Shown: positions 36,741-46,287 of the stretch, piece after piece
Numbering within the stretch: position 1 is the stretch's first letter
Layout of the letters: the number at the start of each line of letters is the position of its first letter
Assembly (NCBI GenBank): GCA_003818205.1
Contig: RPRQ01000027.1
Span: forward strand, 1 to 56,835
Direction of reading: 5' to 3'
Origin: Bacteroidales bacterium
Lineage (GTDB): Bacteria; Bacteroidota; Bacteroidia; Bacteroidales; Tenuifilaceae
Length of the DNA: 56,835 bases
Program-made: the position numbers and the translations under genes
The notes under the pieces: model-generated
Told to the model about the DNA's origin: nothing
Seen by the model: only the letters and a program-made list of their open reading frames with translations
The model's database searches: none

Positions 36741-37790
36741 ATGATGAACGGAAAATTTTGCACTTCATTCAATGCTCAGCAGGATACTTTAAAGCTACTG
36801 AAAAGTAGCTCTGATTCTATTGCCATTATTAGAAAAGATTCAACCTTACCAATTCAACCGAACACCTTTAAACCTCTTATAATTCAACCAAAACAAAATG
36901 TTGTTAATCAAAATCAGCAGAAAGATTCAGCAAAAAATCAACCTCTATTTTTGATTCATAAGAGTAATGATAAGTCTTTGATTGATAATTATAAAGAATT
37001 TATTTCTTTCAGTCCTCATACCGATAGTAATTGTTATATTATTAAAAACCAGATATATAAAAAAGCTAAACCTGTATTTGTTATTGATAAAAATGACTCT
37101 AAAAGCCATGTCATAAAGGAATGTGAAATTAAAGAAAAGATAGGCATATCAAACGATTGGACATTAATACCTATTCTTCTAGGTATGTTATTATTCGCTA
37201 GCATTGTTGTTCGGTATCGTAAATATTTGGGTATTCTTTTCGAAAGTATTATTTATAGATTATCATCCAATAAAATACTGAATGAGAAGAACACTCAAGT
37301 AAAACGATTAACGATTATCCTTGATGCTATTTATATAATAGCCTTTTCATTAACTATCGATCAGGTTGTAAAAGGGTTAGAAGTATTTTCTCCTCCTCCC
37401 AAATTTCCATTTATCGTATTTGTAGTTTTTTTCGCTTTTTTAGTTATCCTCAGAATTTTTCGCTTGATTGTTTTTAAGCTTTCAGCAATATTTTCAGGCC
37501 AAAGGGTATTCTTTAAAGATTTATTTAATAGTTCATTACTTTATACCCGCACCCTTGGACTCTTTCTACTTCCTCTAGTATTTTTTGTAACCTACTCAAC
37601 GGGAACTATAAATTTAATTTTAATCTATCTATCCGTTTTTATAATATTTATAATGCTGATAATGAGGCTTATAAGTATGTTTCGTGCATTTATAGTTGTT
37701 GGATTTTCTATTTTCTATTTCATTTTGTACCTTTGTGCCCTTGAAATACTACCTCTTTTGGTAATATGGAAAGAGGTCAATTCAAGATAA
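36741..37790 (+). CDS. DUF4271 membrane protein
   Basis: 349 residues. A hydrophilic, Gln/Asn/Lys-rich N-terminal half (about 1-140) is followed by about seven transmembrane helices (first at 143-160, the rest from 190 to 345). This is the DUF4271 family, found next to hemD in Bacteroidota; function unknown. It overlaps the hemD reading frame by 25 bases if the first ATG of hemD is used. Confidence 0.75.
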   Translation: MMNGKFCTSFNAQQDTLKLLKSSSDSIAIIRKDSTLPIQPNTFKPLIIQPKQNVVNQNQQKDSAKNQPLFLIHKSNDKSLIDNYKEFISFSPHTDSNCYIIKNQIYKKAKPVFVIDKNDSKSHVIKECEIKEKIGISNDWTLIPILLGMLLFASIVVRYRKYLGILFESIIYRLSSNKILNEKNTQVKRLTIILDAIYIIAFSLTIDQVVKGLEVFSPPPKFPFIVFVVFFAFLVILRIFRLIVFKLSAIFSGQRVFFKDLFNSSLLYTRTLGLFLLPLVFFVTYSTGTINLILIYLSVFIIFIMLIMRLISMFRAFIVVGFSIFYFILYLCALEILPLLVIWKEVNSR

Positions 37791-38569
37791 AATGGGGTAT
37801 TGAATTAAATCACAGAGTCTTGAAAATAAAAAAAATTCTAGTTTCTCAGCCGGAACCGCAGAGCGAAAAATCACCTTATTTAGAGTTGGCTCAAAAGCAC
37901 AACCTTAAATTTGATTTTAGGCCATTTATAGTGATTGAGGGAGTTGCAACAAAGGAGTTTAGACAGCAGAAGGTGGATATTTTAGAACACACCGCTGTTG
38001 TGTTTACGAGTAAAACAGCGATTGATCATTTCTTTAGAATTTGCGAAGAGATGAGAATTACTGTACCTGAGGCGCTAAAGTATTTCTGTATAACAGAGTC
38101 GGTTGCATTATACCTTCAGAAATACATTGTGTACCGTAAGCGAAAGATTTTTTATGGTAGTAGTACATTTCAGGATTTAATGGAGGTTATTAATAAGCAC
38201 AAGGAGGAAAAGTTTCTAGTTCCTTTATCGGATGTTCATAAGCCTGAAATACCTAAAACGCTTGATAAAGCTAAGGTGAAGTATAAAAAAGTTATTCTAT
38301 ATAAGACCATTAGTAGCAATCTTTCCGATTTAGGGATGAGTTATGATATGCTGGTTTTCTATAGCCCGAACGAAATAAAATCACTTTTCGATAATTTCCC
38401 TTCTTTCGAACAGGGAGAGATAATGGTTGCTGCTTTTGGTCCAACAACAGCCAAAGCGGTTAAAGAGGGAGGTCTTCGTTTAGATATTCAAGCACCTACG
38501 CCAAACTGTCCAAGTATGACCCAAGCGCTTGAAGAGTTCATCAAGAAGCACAATAAGGACAACAAATAA
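37766..38569 (+). CDS. hemD: uroporphyrinogen-III synthase
   Basis: Cyclises hydroxymethylbilane to uroporphyrinogen III in haem synthesis. The two-lobed HemD fold is recognisable by VVFTSKTAIDHFF, YCGS-like FYGSSTFQDL, MLVFYSPNEIKSLF and AAFGPTTAKAVKEGG. The ATG at 37766 gives 267 residues and overlaps the previous gene. A TTG at 37820 gives MKIKKILVSQPEPQ, which is how related proteins usually begin and may be the true start. A terminator hairpin follows the stop. Confidence 0.85.
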   Translation: MERGQFKIKWGIELNHRVLKIKKILVSQPEPQSEKSPYLELAQKHNLKFDFRPFIVIEGVATKEFRQQKVDILEHTAVVFTSKTAIDHFFRICEEMRITVPEALKYFCITESVALYLQKYIVYRKRKIFYGSSTFQDLMEVINKHKEEKFLVPLSDVHKPEIPKTLDKAKVKYKKVILYKTISSNLSDLGMSYDMLVFYSPNEIKSLFDNFPSFEQGEIMVAAFGPTTAKAVKEGGLRLDIQAPTPNCPSMTQALEEFIKKHNKDNK

Positions 38570-38572
38570 ACG

Positions 38573-38598
38573 AAAGGGGTTTAAAAACCCCTTTTTTT
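38573..38598 (+). terminator. intrinsic terminator just before rnpA
   Basis: AAAGGGGTT, short loop, AACCCCTTT, then seven T. It begins 3 bases after the hemD stop and ends only 5 bases before the rnpA start codon. Confidence 0.85.
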
Positions 38599-38603
38599 GT
38601 ACC

Positions 38604-38990
38604 ATGAGATTATTTTTCGGGAAAAGCGAAAAACTTACCTCCGAAAAGGAGATCGACCAGCTTTTTTTAAAAGGTAGGAGTAGTTTCCTATACCCAATAA
38701 AATCAATTTATTTAATTAATGAAGAAGAAGCAACAGGGAGCAGAGTTTTAATTACCGTTTCGAAAAAAAATCTTAAAAATGCATCTGATCGAAATCTTGT
38801 GAAACGAAGACTTCGCGAAGCATATCGGATTAACTCTCATCAACTAAAAGAGACGCTAACAGAAAAAAACTTAAATATTAGCTTAGCCTTTATATATTCA
38901 TCGAGCAAAATAATTTCATTCGATAAGATTGAAACCTTAGTTATTAAGCATCTTTCTAATCTTACAGCAATAATTGAAAAACGTGAATAA
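38604..38990 (+). CDS. rnpA: ribonuclease P protein component
   Basis: Protein cofactor of RNase P, which matures the 5' ends of tRNAs. 128 residues with the basic signature KNASDRNLVKRRLREAYR, which contacts the RNA. The start at 38604 (MRLFFGKSEKLTSEKEID) is preferred over 38529, because the longer frame would read through the terminator hairpin and overlap hemD. yidD overlaps its 3' end. rpmH is not adjacent. Confidence 0.95.
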   Translation: MRLFFGKSEKLTSEKEIDQLFLKGRSSFLYPIKSIYLINEEEATGSRVLITVSKKNLKNASDRNLVKRRLREAYRINSHQLKETLTEKNLNISLAFIYSSSKIISFDKIETLVIKHLSNLTAIIEKRE

Positions 38991-39237
38991 CCGAACTAGT
39001 AAAATAGCTGTAATTATCTCTAAATTTGCTATAGCAATACCTGTACTGCTAATAAAAATTTACCAATACACCATATCCCCCTTTTTTCCGAACAGCTGTA
39101 GATTTTACCCATCGTGCTCCGAATACTCATTGCAATCCTTTAAAAAACATGGGCTTTTTAAAGGATTATGGTTGACTATGAATAGGCTAAGAAGATGTCA
39201 TCCTTGGGGAGGTCATGGAATTGATCCAGTTCCCTAG
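38974..39237 (+). CDS. yidD: membrane protein insertion efficiency factor
   Basis: 87 residues. One hydrophobic segment (about 10-30), then the family signature YQYTISPFFPNSCRFYPSCSEYSLQSFKKHG and CHPWGGHGIDPVP with conserved cysteines. Starts are non-ATG: TTG at 38974 or GTG at 38983, both inside rnpA, so it is translationally coupled to it. Helps YidC-dependent insertion; yidC is not in the window. Confidence 0.93.
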   Translation: MKNVNNRTSKIAVIISKFAIAIPVLLIKIYQYTISPFFPNSCRFYPSCSEYSLQSFKKHGLFKGLWLTMNRLRRCHPWGGHGIDPVP

Positions 39238-39238
39238 A

Positions 39239-40390
39239 TTAATTTTTTGGGAGTACAATTCTAAACGAAGAACCTTTATTTACCTCAGAATAGTTGATGA
39301 AGATCTTGCCCTTATGATATTCTTCGATAATCCGTTTCGACAAGGTTAATCCTAAACCCCAACCTCTGGACTTCGTCGAATAACCAGCTTCAAAAACTTT
39401 TGAGTGTTTCGATTTATGGATTCCCTTCCCGTTGTCGGTTATATCGATGTAAACCACCTGAATATTATCCTCAATATTGAAGAGTATTTCACCCTCTTTC
39501 GGGATGGCATCAACAGCATTTCGTACAATATTTTCTACCACCCACTCAATAAGAATTGGATTTACAGGAATAAGAATAGCCTCTTTCTCATCATAAAGCT
39601 TCGAGAAAACAATCTTATTTGAAACTCTACTCTTTAAGTAATCGGTTGATTTATTGATAATTTCAACTATATTTTGCTGCTCAAGCGATGGGGTCGAACC
39701 AATTTTAGAGAAACGATCGGCTATTTTCTCTAGGCGAAGAATATCCTTTTCGAGCTCAACCGCAACGGTATGACCATCACCACCCTCCTTAAGAATTTCT
39801 AAGCAGGCAAGCAACGATGAAGTTGGTGTACCTAGCTGATGCGCTGTTTCCTTTGCAAGGCCAATCCATATTATATTCTGCTCGGCTCTTCGAGCCTGAC
39901 TAAATGCATAGTAAGTTATTACAAGAAAAATAATAATTATTGCAACGAGCACGTATGGGTAATAGGTTAAACGGACTAGGGTGATACTATCCTTGTAGTA
40001 TATATAATTCTTTTTACCATCGAGAAGAGTAACCACAATCGGTTTGTGCGAACTTTTCATGTAATTGAGGACTTTTGCTGCTTTTTCGGGGGAGTCGATT
40101 TTGGAGAAAGAAATATTTCTGTAGGAGAGGATGCTATCCTTTTCATCGGTTAGAACCACTGGAACGGTTGTATTATTTTGGATAACCTCAAAAACGAAAG
40201 AGATATCCTTGTTCGCATTCTCCAGATCCGATAGCTGCTTCATTCCTTCAGCCCATAGCTCTATTTTCTTGCGCTCTTCAATCGATAGCTGCTTAACAAG
40301 CGTGTTTGTGAATAGTAACGATGAAAAAATTAATCCTGCAATTATCACTATTATTAGGTTCCAACGAAGTTTATCGAATTTAATTTTCAC
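39239..40390 (-). CDS. sensor histidine kinase
   Basis: 383 residues. Transmembrane helices at about 11-31 and 146-164 enclose a short periplasmic sensor region. A cytoplasmic kinase follows with phospho-acceptor H184 in AKETAHQLGTPTSSL, N-box ENIVRNAVDA, G1 DNGKGI, and G2 GWGLGLTLSKRI. The cognate regulator is not adjacent. Ten bases downstream of the AsmA-like gene, so both are probably one transcript. Convergent with yidD, with one base between the stop codons. Confidence 0.93.
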   Translation of the reverse strand: MKIKFDKLRWNLIIVIIAGLIFSSLLFTNTLVKQLSIEERKKIELWAEGMKQLSDLENANKDISFVFEVIQNNTTVPVVLTDEKDSILSYRNISFSKIDSPEKAAKVLNYMKSSHKPIVVTLLDGKKNYIYYKDSITLVRLTYYPYVLVAIIIIFLVITYYAFSQARRAEQNIIWIGLAKETAHQLGTPTSSLLACLEILKEGGDGHTVAVELEKDILRLEKIADRFSKIGSTPSLEQQNIVEIINKSTDYLKSRVSNKIVFSKLYDEKEAILIPVNPILIEWVVENIVRNAVDAIPKEGEILFNIEDNIQVVYIDITDNGKGIHKSKHSKVFEAGYSTKSRGWGLGLTLSKRIIEEYHKGKIFINYSEVNKGSSFRIVLPKN

Positions 40391-40400
40391 CGCTATTTTA

Positions 40401-42854
40401 TTATTGGTTATTTATTTTTGTAGTATCTATTTCGTCCCATTCAATCTTAAATGGTTTTTTTGGTTTTTTATTGTGAGTTGAATCAATTTTTTTCACTCCA
40501 TTTAAAGATAATGAATCGTTTTCTGTCAAAACATGTTTCTTTGTGAGTTTAAACTCATCTTTGATTATGCTTTTTAGTAAAACGCCCTCCTGGTTAAAAT
40601 TACTCTTAATATTTTCTAAAGTACTTTTTTTGTCAAATGTCACTTTAAAGGTTTCGTTATTCCCGAAAATCTTTAAGAATAAATTTAGACCATTTTTACT
40701 ATCCATTTCATAACCTGAGCCATATTCTTTTTTGGATAAATATTTTTTTGCCAATATTTCTTTTAGGTATAGTTTTATCCAGTAGGTAAATTCACCATTA
40801 AAACCATGTTGACCTGAAAGTTGAAAGTTTAGGGCATTCGAGGCGATATCCATGGAGGGTATTCGAATCATTCCATTTTCAATATCTATTTTATTATGTA
40901 TAGTTTTAAATCGGAATGAATCAATTTCGCTGATATTAAGAAAGTTAGATACTCTTTTCAGCTGTTTTATTCCCGAAAGTTTTCCATTTTCAATGGTAAT
41001 GTTCGAAACCATTTTTATGGATAATGGATCGAATTTGTTATCAAGGATTTGATACGACATATCTACCTTCCCTGAAACTAAACCGCTGATATTATCTGCT
41101 GTTACAGTTTTTTGTTCGAAGCTATTGAAACTTTTAAAAAGATTTTTTATCTCAATTCCCTGACCTGTAATGGATAAGCTATTTACATCATGATTAGAGT
41201 ATGTAAATGCTCCGTTAATTGAACCCTTAAACGCTTTGAAATTTATGTGTTGGCAATTATACCGATTATTAATGCAAGTATAATTAATATCAAGATCGCT
41301 GATTTCTACCCCTTTGTATTTTAGCGATTTTATTTTCGATTTTAGTTGATAATTAATTAAAAAGGTGGAATTCGCACTTGTTGTCATGAGAACTGAATCC
41401 AAGTTCAACCTATCCATTTCTAACAATATTTTTGGCGAAGGCTTTGCTTCATGAAAAGCAACATTCATGAATTCAGGCAGCACTAGCATTCCCTTGAATT
41501 TCTTATTGTAAAGAATCCCTTTGCCGTTAAACTCTAATTCATCATTATTGATATGCAATGAACCCGATAAGGACCTTATGTAATCAATGCTTTTAATTGA
41601 AATATTTATTAATGTTAAATCAGTATATATTTTACTAATTTTTAAAGATTTGTAATAAAGTTTATTAATATCATCTACCTTAACCAATACTTTTATATTT
41701 CCAGAAAGATTTCCTTGTAATGAAAGGCTATCGGATAAAAGCATTTCACCAATACTTTTTATTTTGCTATCGATTAGAATAGCAGGTTTAGGAAAATCCC
41801 TAATCTTTGAGCTACCTGATAGCTCAAATCCATTATAATGAATTAGGTAGCTATTAATCTCGGTGTTGTTTTTATTAAAATCATTTGTAATTGATGTTTT
41901 ACCTTCGAGTTTAATGATAGATAAATTTTTAAAATCTTCAATAGCAATGTTTTCAAGGCTATACTTCAGGGTTAGTTTTTGGGAATTAGCGACATTAAAA
42001 TTGATGCTATAAAAAGAATCAAAGGATAAACTACCCTTTGAAACATGAATAGTCGGTTGATTAAGGAATTGTTTGAAAAAAGCCTTTGCCGAAACTTTTT
42101 CAGAATTTGTAGTTACTTGCAGCTGCTCATTCTTGATATTGTAAAGAAAGGAAAATCCTAGTCCGATGTTTCCAATGAAGATTTTACCATTCTCTGAGAA
42201 GTAAGAATTGTTTTGACTTCTTATGGTTGATGATACTTTTATGAAATCATTGGTTTTAAAATGGAAATCGTTTAAATGTCCGGAGAACCGATTAATATTC
42301 AGATTCAACTTGAATGCAAGCGAGTTCGAAAGAAAAGATCCTGATAGGCTCGATCGTTCGGTGTATGCATTCATGGCGATACTTTTTCTTTGGTGGTATT
42401 GAATTTTACACCTAACTAGTTTAATACTTTTAAAATCAAAAAAATAATTATTTTTTTGATTTGTATTATCACCACCCGTGAAAAGAGTATCGAGCATTTC
42501 GCCCTTTATACGAATTGAACCATCCGAAATGATAATTTCGGGAAATTCGTATATTCTTTTGAAAAGATTTATAGCATTAATTTTTAAACGTAATTGCTTA
42601 GAATTTAATAGTGTATCCTTTCTATTATGTTTTGAGTAAAAAATTTTTGCATTATCTAGAGTAAACAAACCATAAGGAAAGTATCTAAGAAGCGAGAAAT
42701 GAATTTCTTCGAAATCAACATTAAGGTTGGTTTTATCTATAAATTGATTTTTAAAAGCTTGAACCAATCGATCTTCATAAACTTTTGAAAATAAAAATAT
42801 TGATAGAAATAGTATTAACAGAAGAGCCAATAGCATAAGGAAAAACTTCTTCAT
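40401..42854 (-). CDS. AsmA-like envelope protein
   Basis: About 817 residues. N-terminal anchor helix (about 1-22), then long beta-rich sequence with the AsmA family opening pattern (LNVDFEEIHFSLLRYFPYGLFTLDNAKIFY) and repeats of 'I-x-L/I-x-N-G-x-I' strands. Residues near 600-700 (ISGLVSGKVDMSYQ to LKRVSNFLNISEIDSFRF) match the conserved C-terminal block. Such proteins are thought to bridge the envelope for phospholipid traffic. The start at 42854 (MKKFFLMLL) is preferred to 42887, which would add residues before the anchor. Confidence 0.8.
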   Translation of the reverse strand: MKKFFLMLLALLLILFLSIFLFSKVYEDRLVQAFKNQFIDKTNLNVDFEEIHFSLLRYFPYGLFTLDNAKIFYSKHNRKDTLLNSKQLRLKINAINLFKRIYEFPEIIISDGSIRIKGEMLDTLFTGGDNTNQKNNYFFDFKSIKLVRCKIQYHQRKSIAMNAYTERSSLSGSFLSNSLAFKLNLNINRFSGHLNDFHFKTNDFIKVSSTIRSQNNSYFSENGKIFIGNIGLGFSFLYNIKNEQLQVTTNSEKVSAKAFFKQFLNQPTIHVSKGSLSFDSFYSINFNVANSQKLTLKYSLENIAIEDFKNLSIIKLEGKTSITNDFNKNNTEINSYLIHYNGFELSGSSKIRDFPKPAILIDSKIKSIGEMLLSDSLSLQGNLSGNIKVLVKVDDINKLYYKSLKISKIYTDLTLINISIKSIDYIRSLSGSLHINNDELEFNGKGILYNKKFKGMLVLPEFMNVAFHEAKPSPKILLEMDRLNLDSVLMTTSANSTFLINYQLKSKIKSLKYKGVEISDLDINYTCINNRYNCQHINFKAFKGSINGAFTYSNHDVNSLSITGQGIEIKNLFKSFNSFEQKTVTADNISGLVSGKVDMSYQILDNKFDPLSIKMVSNITIENGKLSGIKQLKRVSNFLNISEIDSFRFKTIHNKIDIENGMIRIPSMDIASNALNFQLSGQHGFNGEFTYWIKLYLKEILAKKYLSKKEYGSGYEMDSKNGLNLFLKIFGNNETFKVTFDKKSTLENIKSNFNQEGVLLKSIIKDEFKLTKKHVLTENDSLSLNGVKKIDSTHNKKPKKPFKIEWDEIDTTKINNQ

Positions 42855-42951
42855 AGTAACAATCTTTAATAGAGCAAATTGATACAAAGGTATTTTTAAA
42901 CACCTATTTAATCAAATATTAATACTTTTACACTAATTGAATGAACCAAAA

Positions 42952-45132
42952 ATGAATAAAAAACCAAAAATATCGATACTTTTTATACTAATAGCCTGTG
43001 GCTTACCTAAAACGAATTATGGACAGAACATCGATTCGCTGTTCACAACCCTTCAATACGCTCAGGATACGCTAACCAAAGTAAGGCTAAACATTGAAGT
43101 GGCCAACTATTACTACAACAAAGAACGAAACAACAAAGAAGCTGAAAATTATTTACTCGTTGCAAAAAAACTTTCAGAAGATCAGTCAAAAATTGCACTA
43201 AAGATTTTAGCGAGTAACGAGCTTGGCGTTTTTTACCGAAACCTATCCCGGTACTCCGAAGCGTTAAGCCTGCATACCGAATCGTTATTTCAGGCTACAC
43301 AAATCAATGATAAGAAGGCAATCGCAGCATCGCTTAACAACATTGGGGTTGTTTATCGTAGGCTCGATGATCGGACCAAAGCTGCAGAGTACCATATTCA
43401 GGCTTTAAAAATTTCGGAGGAGACTAATGATATCTACAATATATCGGTTTCACATAATAGCCTCGGAAACATATATTCGTTGAATGGGAGCTATGAGCAA
43501 GCGCTCTCCCATTTTATTAAAGGGCTTGAGCTGTCAGAAAAGCAGAAAAACCTTTTAGGCGTTGCAATAAACTACAATAACATTGGCGAGGTTTATGAAA
43601 ATGCAAAGAACTATGAAAAGGCGAAGGAGTACTATTCTAAGTCGTTAGAGATTAATAAAAGGTTGAATAACGATAAAGGGATTGCGATTAGCTTAAATGC
43701 TTTAGGTAAAACACTACTATTTACGGGTTTTCCTAAAACGGCTTTAAAGTACTTTACCGATGCTTCCGAGATAGATAAGAAAATTGGTGATAAGCATTTT
43801 ATTACCGACAGCTATATTAACCTTGGCCGAGCATTGATCATGCTCCAAAGATATGACGAGGCGAAGCAATGTTTAAATCAGGGAATAAAAATTGCTGAGG
43901 AGACCAAAAGTCGGTATCATCTTCAAATTGCCAATTCTGAACTTTGTAAAATATATGCTGAGCTGAACGATTTTAGAAAAGCATTACACTATTTTCAAAA
44001 ATCAACTATTTATAAGGATAGCGTTTTGAACGAGAAGGCCACAAAGCAGATAGCAACCCTGCAGATGCTTTTCGAAACAGAAAAGAAGGAGAAGGAAAAC
44101 CAAATTCTTAAGCAAAAGCAGGAGATTAACGATAAAGAGAGCAAGCGGCAAAAGTATTTTATCTACTCACTTTCCTTTGGATTGTTTTTCTGCTTAGGCT
44201 TAATTGTAGCCGTTTACCTTGCACTTCTATCCAAAAGACGTGCAAATAGATTGCTTTTTAAACAAAAACAGGAGATTGAAGAGCAGAATCATAAAATTGA
44301 GCAGCAAAAGCATAATATTGAGGTTAAGAACCGCAATATTGAGGAAGCATACCAAATTATCGAAAACTATATTGGTAAAATCACCGATAGCATTCGTTAT
44401 GCTGAGCAGATTCAAAAATCAATCCTACCCGATATCGAATTATTAAAAACAATTTTTGAGGACACATTCACCTTTTATAAACCCAAAGACATTGTTAGCG
44501 GCGACTTTTATTGGTTTACTGTTCGCGGCGATAGAGTATATATCGCTTTAGCAGATTGTACTGGTCATGGCGTACCTGGTGCTTTCATGAGCATTATTGG
44601 TATCGATCTGCTCAACCAAGTTGTTATTCAGCAAGGATGCGAGGAGCCCGATAAAATTCTTACGTTTTTGAATCATGAGCTTCGCGAAAAGCTAAGAAAG
44701 GGCAAAGAGGAGCTTATTCTAAAGGATAGCATGGATATCGCCCTATGTATTATTGATAAAAAGACAAGAGAGGTTTCCTATTCAGGAGCATTAATTCCTT
44801 TGTTTATAGTGAGCAATGGGGAAGCCAACGAAACTAAACCCAACTACACCTCGCTGGGAGCATCAAATAGACTTTTTAACAAAGAGTTCAGAATTCATAA
44901 ATTTACCCTAAACCCCAATAGCTGGCTATACTTAACTACCGATGGATATATTGATCAGTTTGGTGGCGAACAAAATAAAAAATTTATGAGAACTCGTTTT
45001 GTAGAGTTTATTCTAAAAGTTAACCACTTACCCGCAAATGTTCAACGCGATGAACTTGAAAATCAGTTCAACACCTGGATGGGCGAACATGAACAATTGG
45101 ACGATGTTTTGGTTTGGGGAATTAAAGTTTAA
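42952..45132 (+). CDS. TPR-SpoIIE phosphatase sensor
   Basis: About 726 residues. Signal peptide (to about NYGQ), at least five to six tetratricopeptide repeats (about 35-370; SLNNIGVVYRRLDDRTKAAEYH, NYNNIGEVYENAKNYEKAKEYY), coiled coil, one transmembrane helix (about 400-422), a second coiled coil, and a PP2C-type SpoIIE domain (about 490-725; FYKPKDIVSGDFYWF, LADCTGHGVPGAFMS, YSGALIPLF, TDGYIDQFGG). The periplasmic TPRs would sense and the phosphatase would dephosphorylate a STAS-type antagonist. The ATG at 42952 is preferred to a TTG at 42937. An RsbW-like kinase is encoded at 30472. Confidence 0.9.
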   Translation: MNKKPKISILFILIACGLPKTNYGQNIDSLFTTLQYAQDTLTKVRLNIEVANYYYNKERNNKEAENYLLVAKKLSEDQSKIALKILASNELGVFYRNLSRYSEALSLHTESLFQATQINDKKAIAASLNNIGVVYRRLDDRTKAAEYHIQALKISEETNDIYNISVSHNSLGNIYSLNGSYEQALSHFIKGLELSEKQKNLLGVAINYNNIGEVYENAKNYEKAKEYYSKSLEINKRLNNDKGIAISLNALGKTLLFTGFPKTALKYFTDASEIDKKIGDKHFITDSYINLGRALIMLQRYDEAKQCLNQGIKIAEETKSRYHLQIANSELCKIYAELNDFRKALHYFQKSTIYKDSVLNEKATKQIATLQMLFETEKKEKENQILKQKQEINDKESKRQKYFIYSLSFGLFFCLGLIVAVYLALLSKRRANRLLFKQKQEIEEQNHKIEQQKHNIEVKNRNIEEAYQIIENYIGKITDSIRYAEQIQKSILPDIELLKTIFEDTFTFYKPKDIVSGDFYWFTVRGDRVYIALADCTGHGVPGAFMSIIGIDLLNQVVIQQGCEEPDKILTFLNHELREKLRKGKEELILKDSMDIALCIIDKKTREVSYSGALIPLFIVSNGEANETKPNYTSLGASNRLFNKEFRIHKFTLNPNSWLYLTTDGYIDQFGGEQNKKFMRTRFVEFILKVNHLPANVQRDELENQFNTWMGEHEQLDDVLVWGIKV

Positions 45133-45181
45133 TGCTTCCCATATCGTTATGATAATCTATCAATTAGCCTATTGAATAAGA

Positions 45182-45832
45182 ATGCAAAATTCCGAAGAGA
45201 TTAAGAAGCTCAAGTATAGCATCATACTACCCCTATTCTTTGTGTTAACATTATGGATTGTTAAAATTGTTGATGTTAGCGAACATCTTAACCTTTTCTA
45301 TTTCGGCGTTTTTCCTCGTGATAATAAAGGGCTATTAGGAATTATTATTTCACCATTAATCCATTCCGATTTCAACCATCTAATATCTAACAGTATTCCT
45401 TTACTAGTTCTAGGTACAGGAATAATATACTTTTACCGAAAACTTGCTTACAGAGTTATCGGTTTTGTTTGGCTATTAAGCGGAATTTGCGTTTGGATGG
45501 GAGCCAGACCAAGTTACCATATAGGAGCCAGCGGATTAGTATATGGCTTGGCTGCTTTTCTGTTCCTGAGCGGATTAATCCGAAAGGATGTACGATTAGC
45601 ATCCATTTCGCTTTTGGTGGTTTTTCTTTATGGTGGTTTGGTATGGGGTGTTTTACCTATTTTCCCTCATATCTCGTGGGAGTATCATTTGTTTGGGGGT
45701 ACAAGCGGGTTTATGGCTGCTTTTTTATATAGAAACAAAGGGCCAGAACGGATTATTTGGTCGTGGGAATTGGAGAATGAAAACACTGATGAAGATAATG
45801 AAGACGATTTAAACAAGAAAACGATAGAATAA
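45182..45832 (+). CDS. rhomboid intramembrane serine protease
   Basis: 216 residues with about six transmembrane helices. Catalytic serine S117 in the GASG motif (HIGASGLVYGLAAF) and histidine H169 in WEYHLFGG form the dyad. HSDFNHLISN near 61-70 is the usual loop before helix 2. The acidic tail (ENENTDEDNEDDLNKK) is cytoplasmic. Substrate unknown. Confidence 0.92.
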   Translation: MQNSEEIKKLKYSIILPLFFVLTLWIVKIVDVSEHLNLFYFGVFPRDNKGLLGIIISPLIHSDFNHLISNSIPLLVLGTGIIYFYRKLAYRVIGFVWLLSGICVWMGARPSYHIGASGLVYGLAAFLFLSGLIRKDVRLASISLLVVFLYGGLVWGVLPIFPHISWEYHLFGGTSGFMAAFLYRNKGPERIIWSWELENENTDEDNEDDLNKKTIE

Positions 45833-45845
45833 AAAATCCTTTTTT

Positions 45846-45853
45846 TATATTTG
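45846..45853 (+). promoter_or_regulatory. candidate -7 box of the bactofilin-atp operon
   Basis: TATATTTG fits TAnnTTTG, 43 bases before the bactofilin start. No TTG is seen at 17-23 bases upstream. Confidence 0.35.
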
Positions 45854-45895
45854 CTCCCACCATCGGGGATTTATTAACAACTTAAACTGTTTGAA

Positions 45896-46264
45896 ATGGC
45901 AAAGTATAATGAAAACGAGCTAACCTCCAATAACATAAATCTTATTGGACAGGGTACCGAAATTACCGGCGACATCAACTGTAGCGGTGATCTTAGGATT
46001 GATGGTATTCTAACTGGTAATATTACCTCAAAAGGAAAGATTGTTATCGGGGAAACCGGAAAAATTAAAGGTGAAATTGCTTGTAGGAATTCTGATATCT
46101 CGGGTATCGTTGAAGGTAAAATAACAGTAACCGAACTTTTGGCTCTAAAAACTACAGCTAGAATAAATGGCGATATAGCTACAAGTAAACTTGCTATTGA
46201 ACCCGGCTCTCGTTTTACAGGATATTGCAATATGTCCGTTGAACCCGAGAAGGAGTTAGAATAA
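45896..46264 (+). CDS. bactofilin
   Basis: 122 residues of right-handed beta-helix repeats with DUF583 pattern (TEITGDINCSGDLRIDGILTGNITSKGKIVIGETG). It self-assembles into filaments that act as membrane-bound cytoskeletal scaffolds. First gene of the series leading into the ATP synthase operon; the next gene starts 23 bases later. Confidence 0.92.
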   Translation: MAKYNENELTSNNINLIGQGTEITGDINCSGDLRIDGILTGNITSKGKIVIGETGKIKGEIACRNSDISGIVEGKITVTELLALKTTARINGDIATSKLAIEPGSRFTGYCNMSVEPEKELE

Positions 46265-46287
46265 TCTATTTAAACCGATATTTAATA

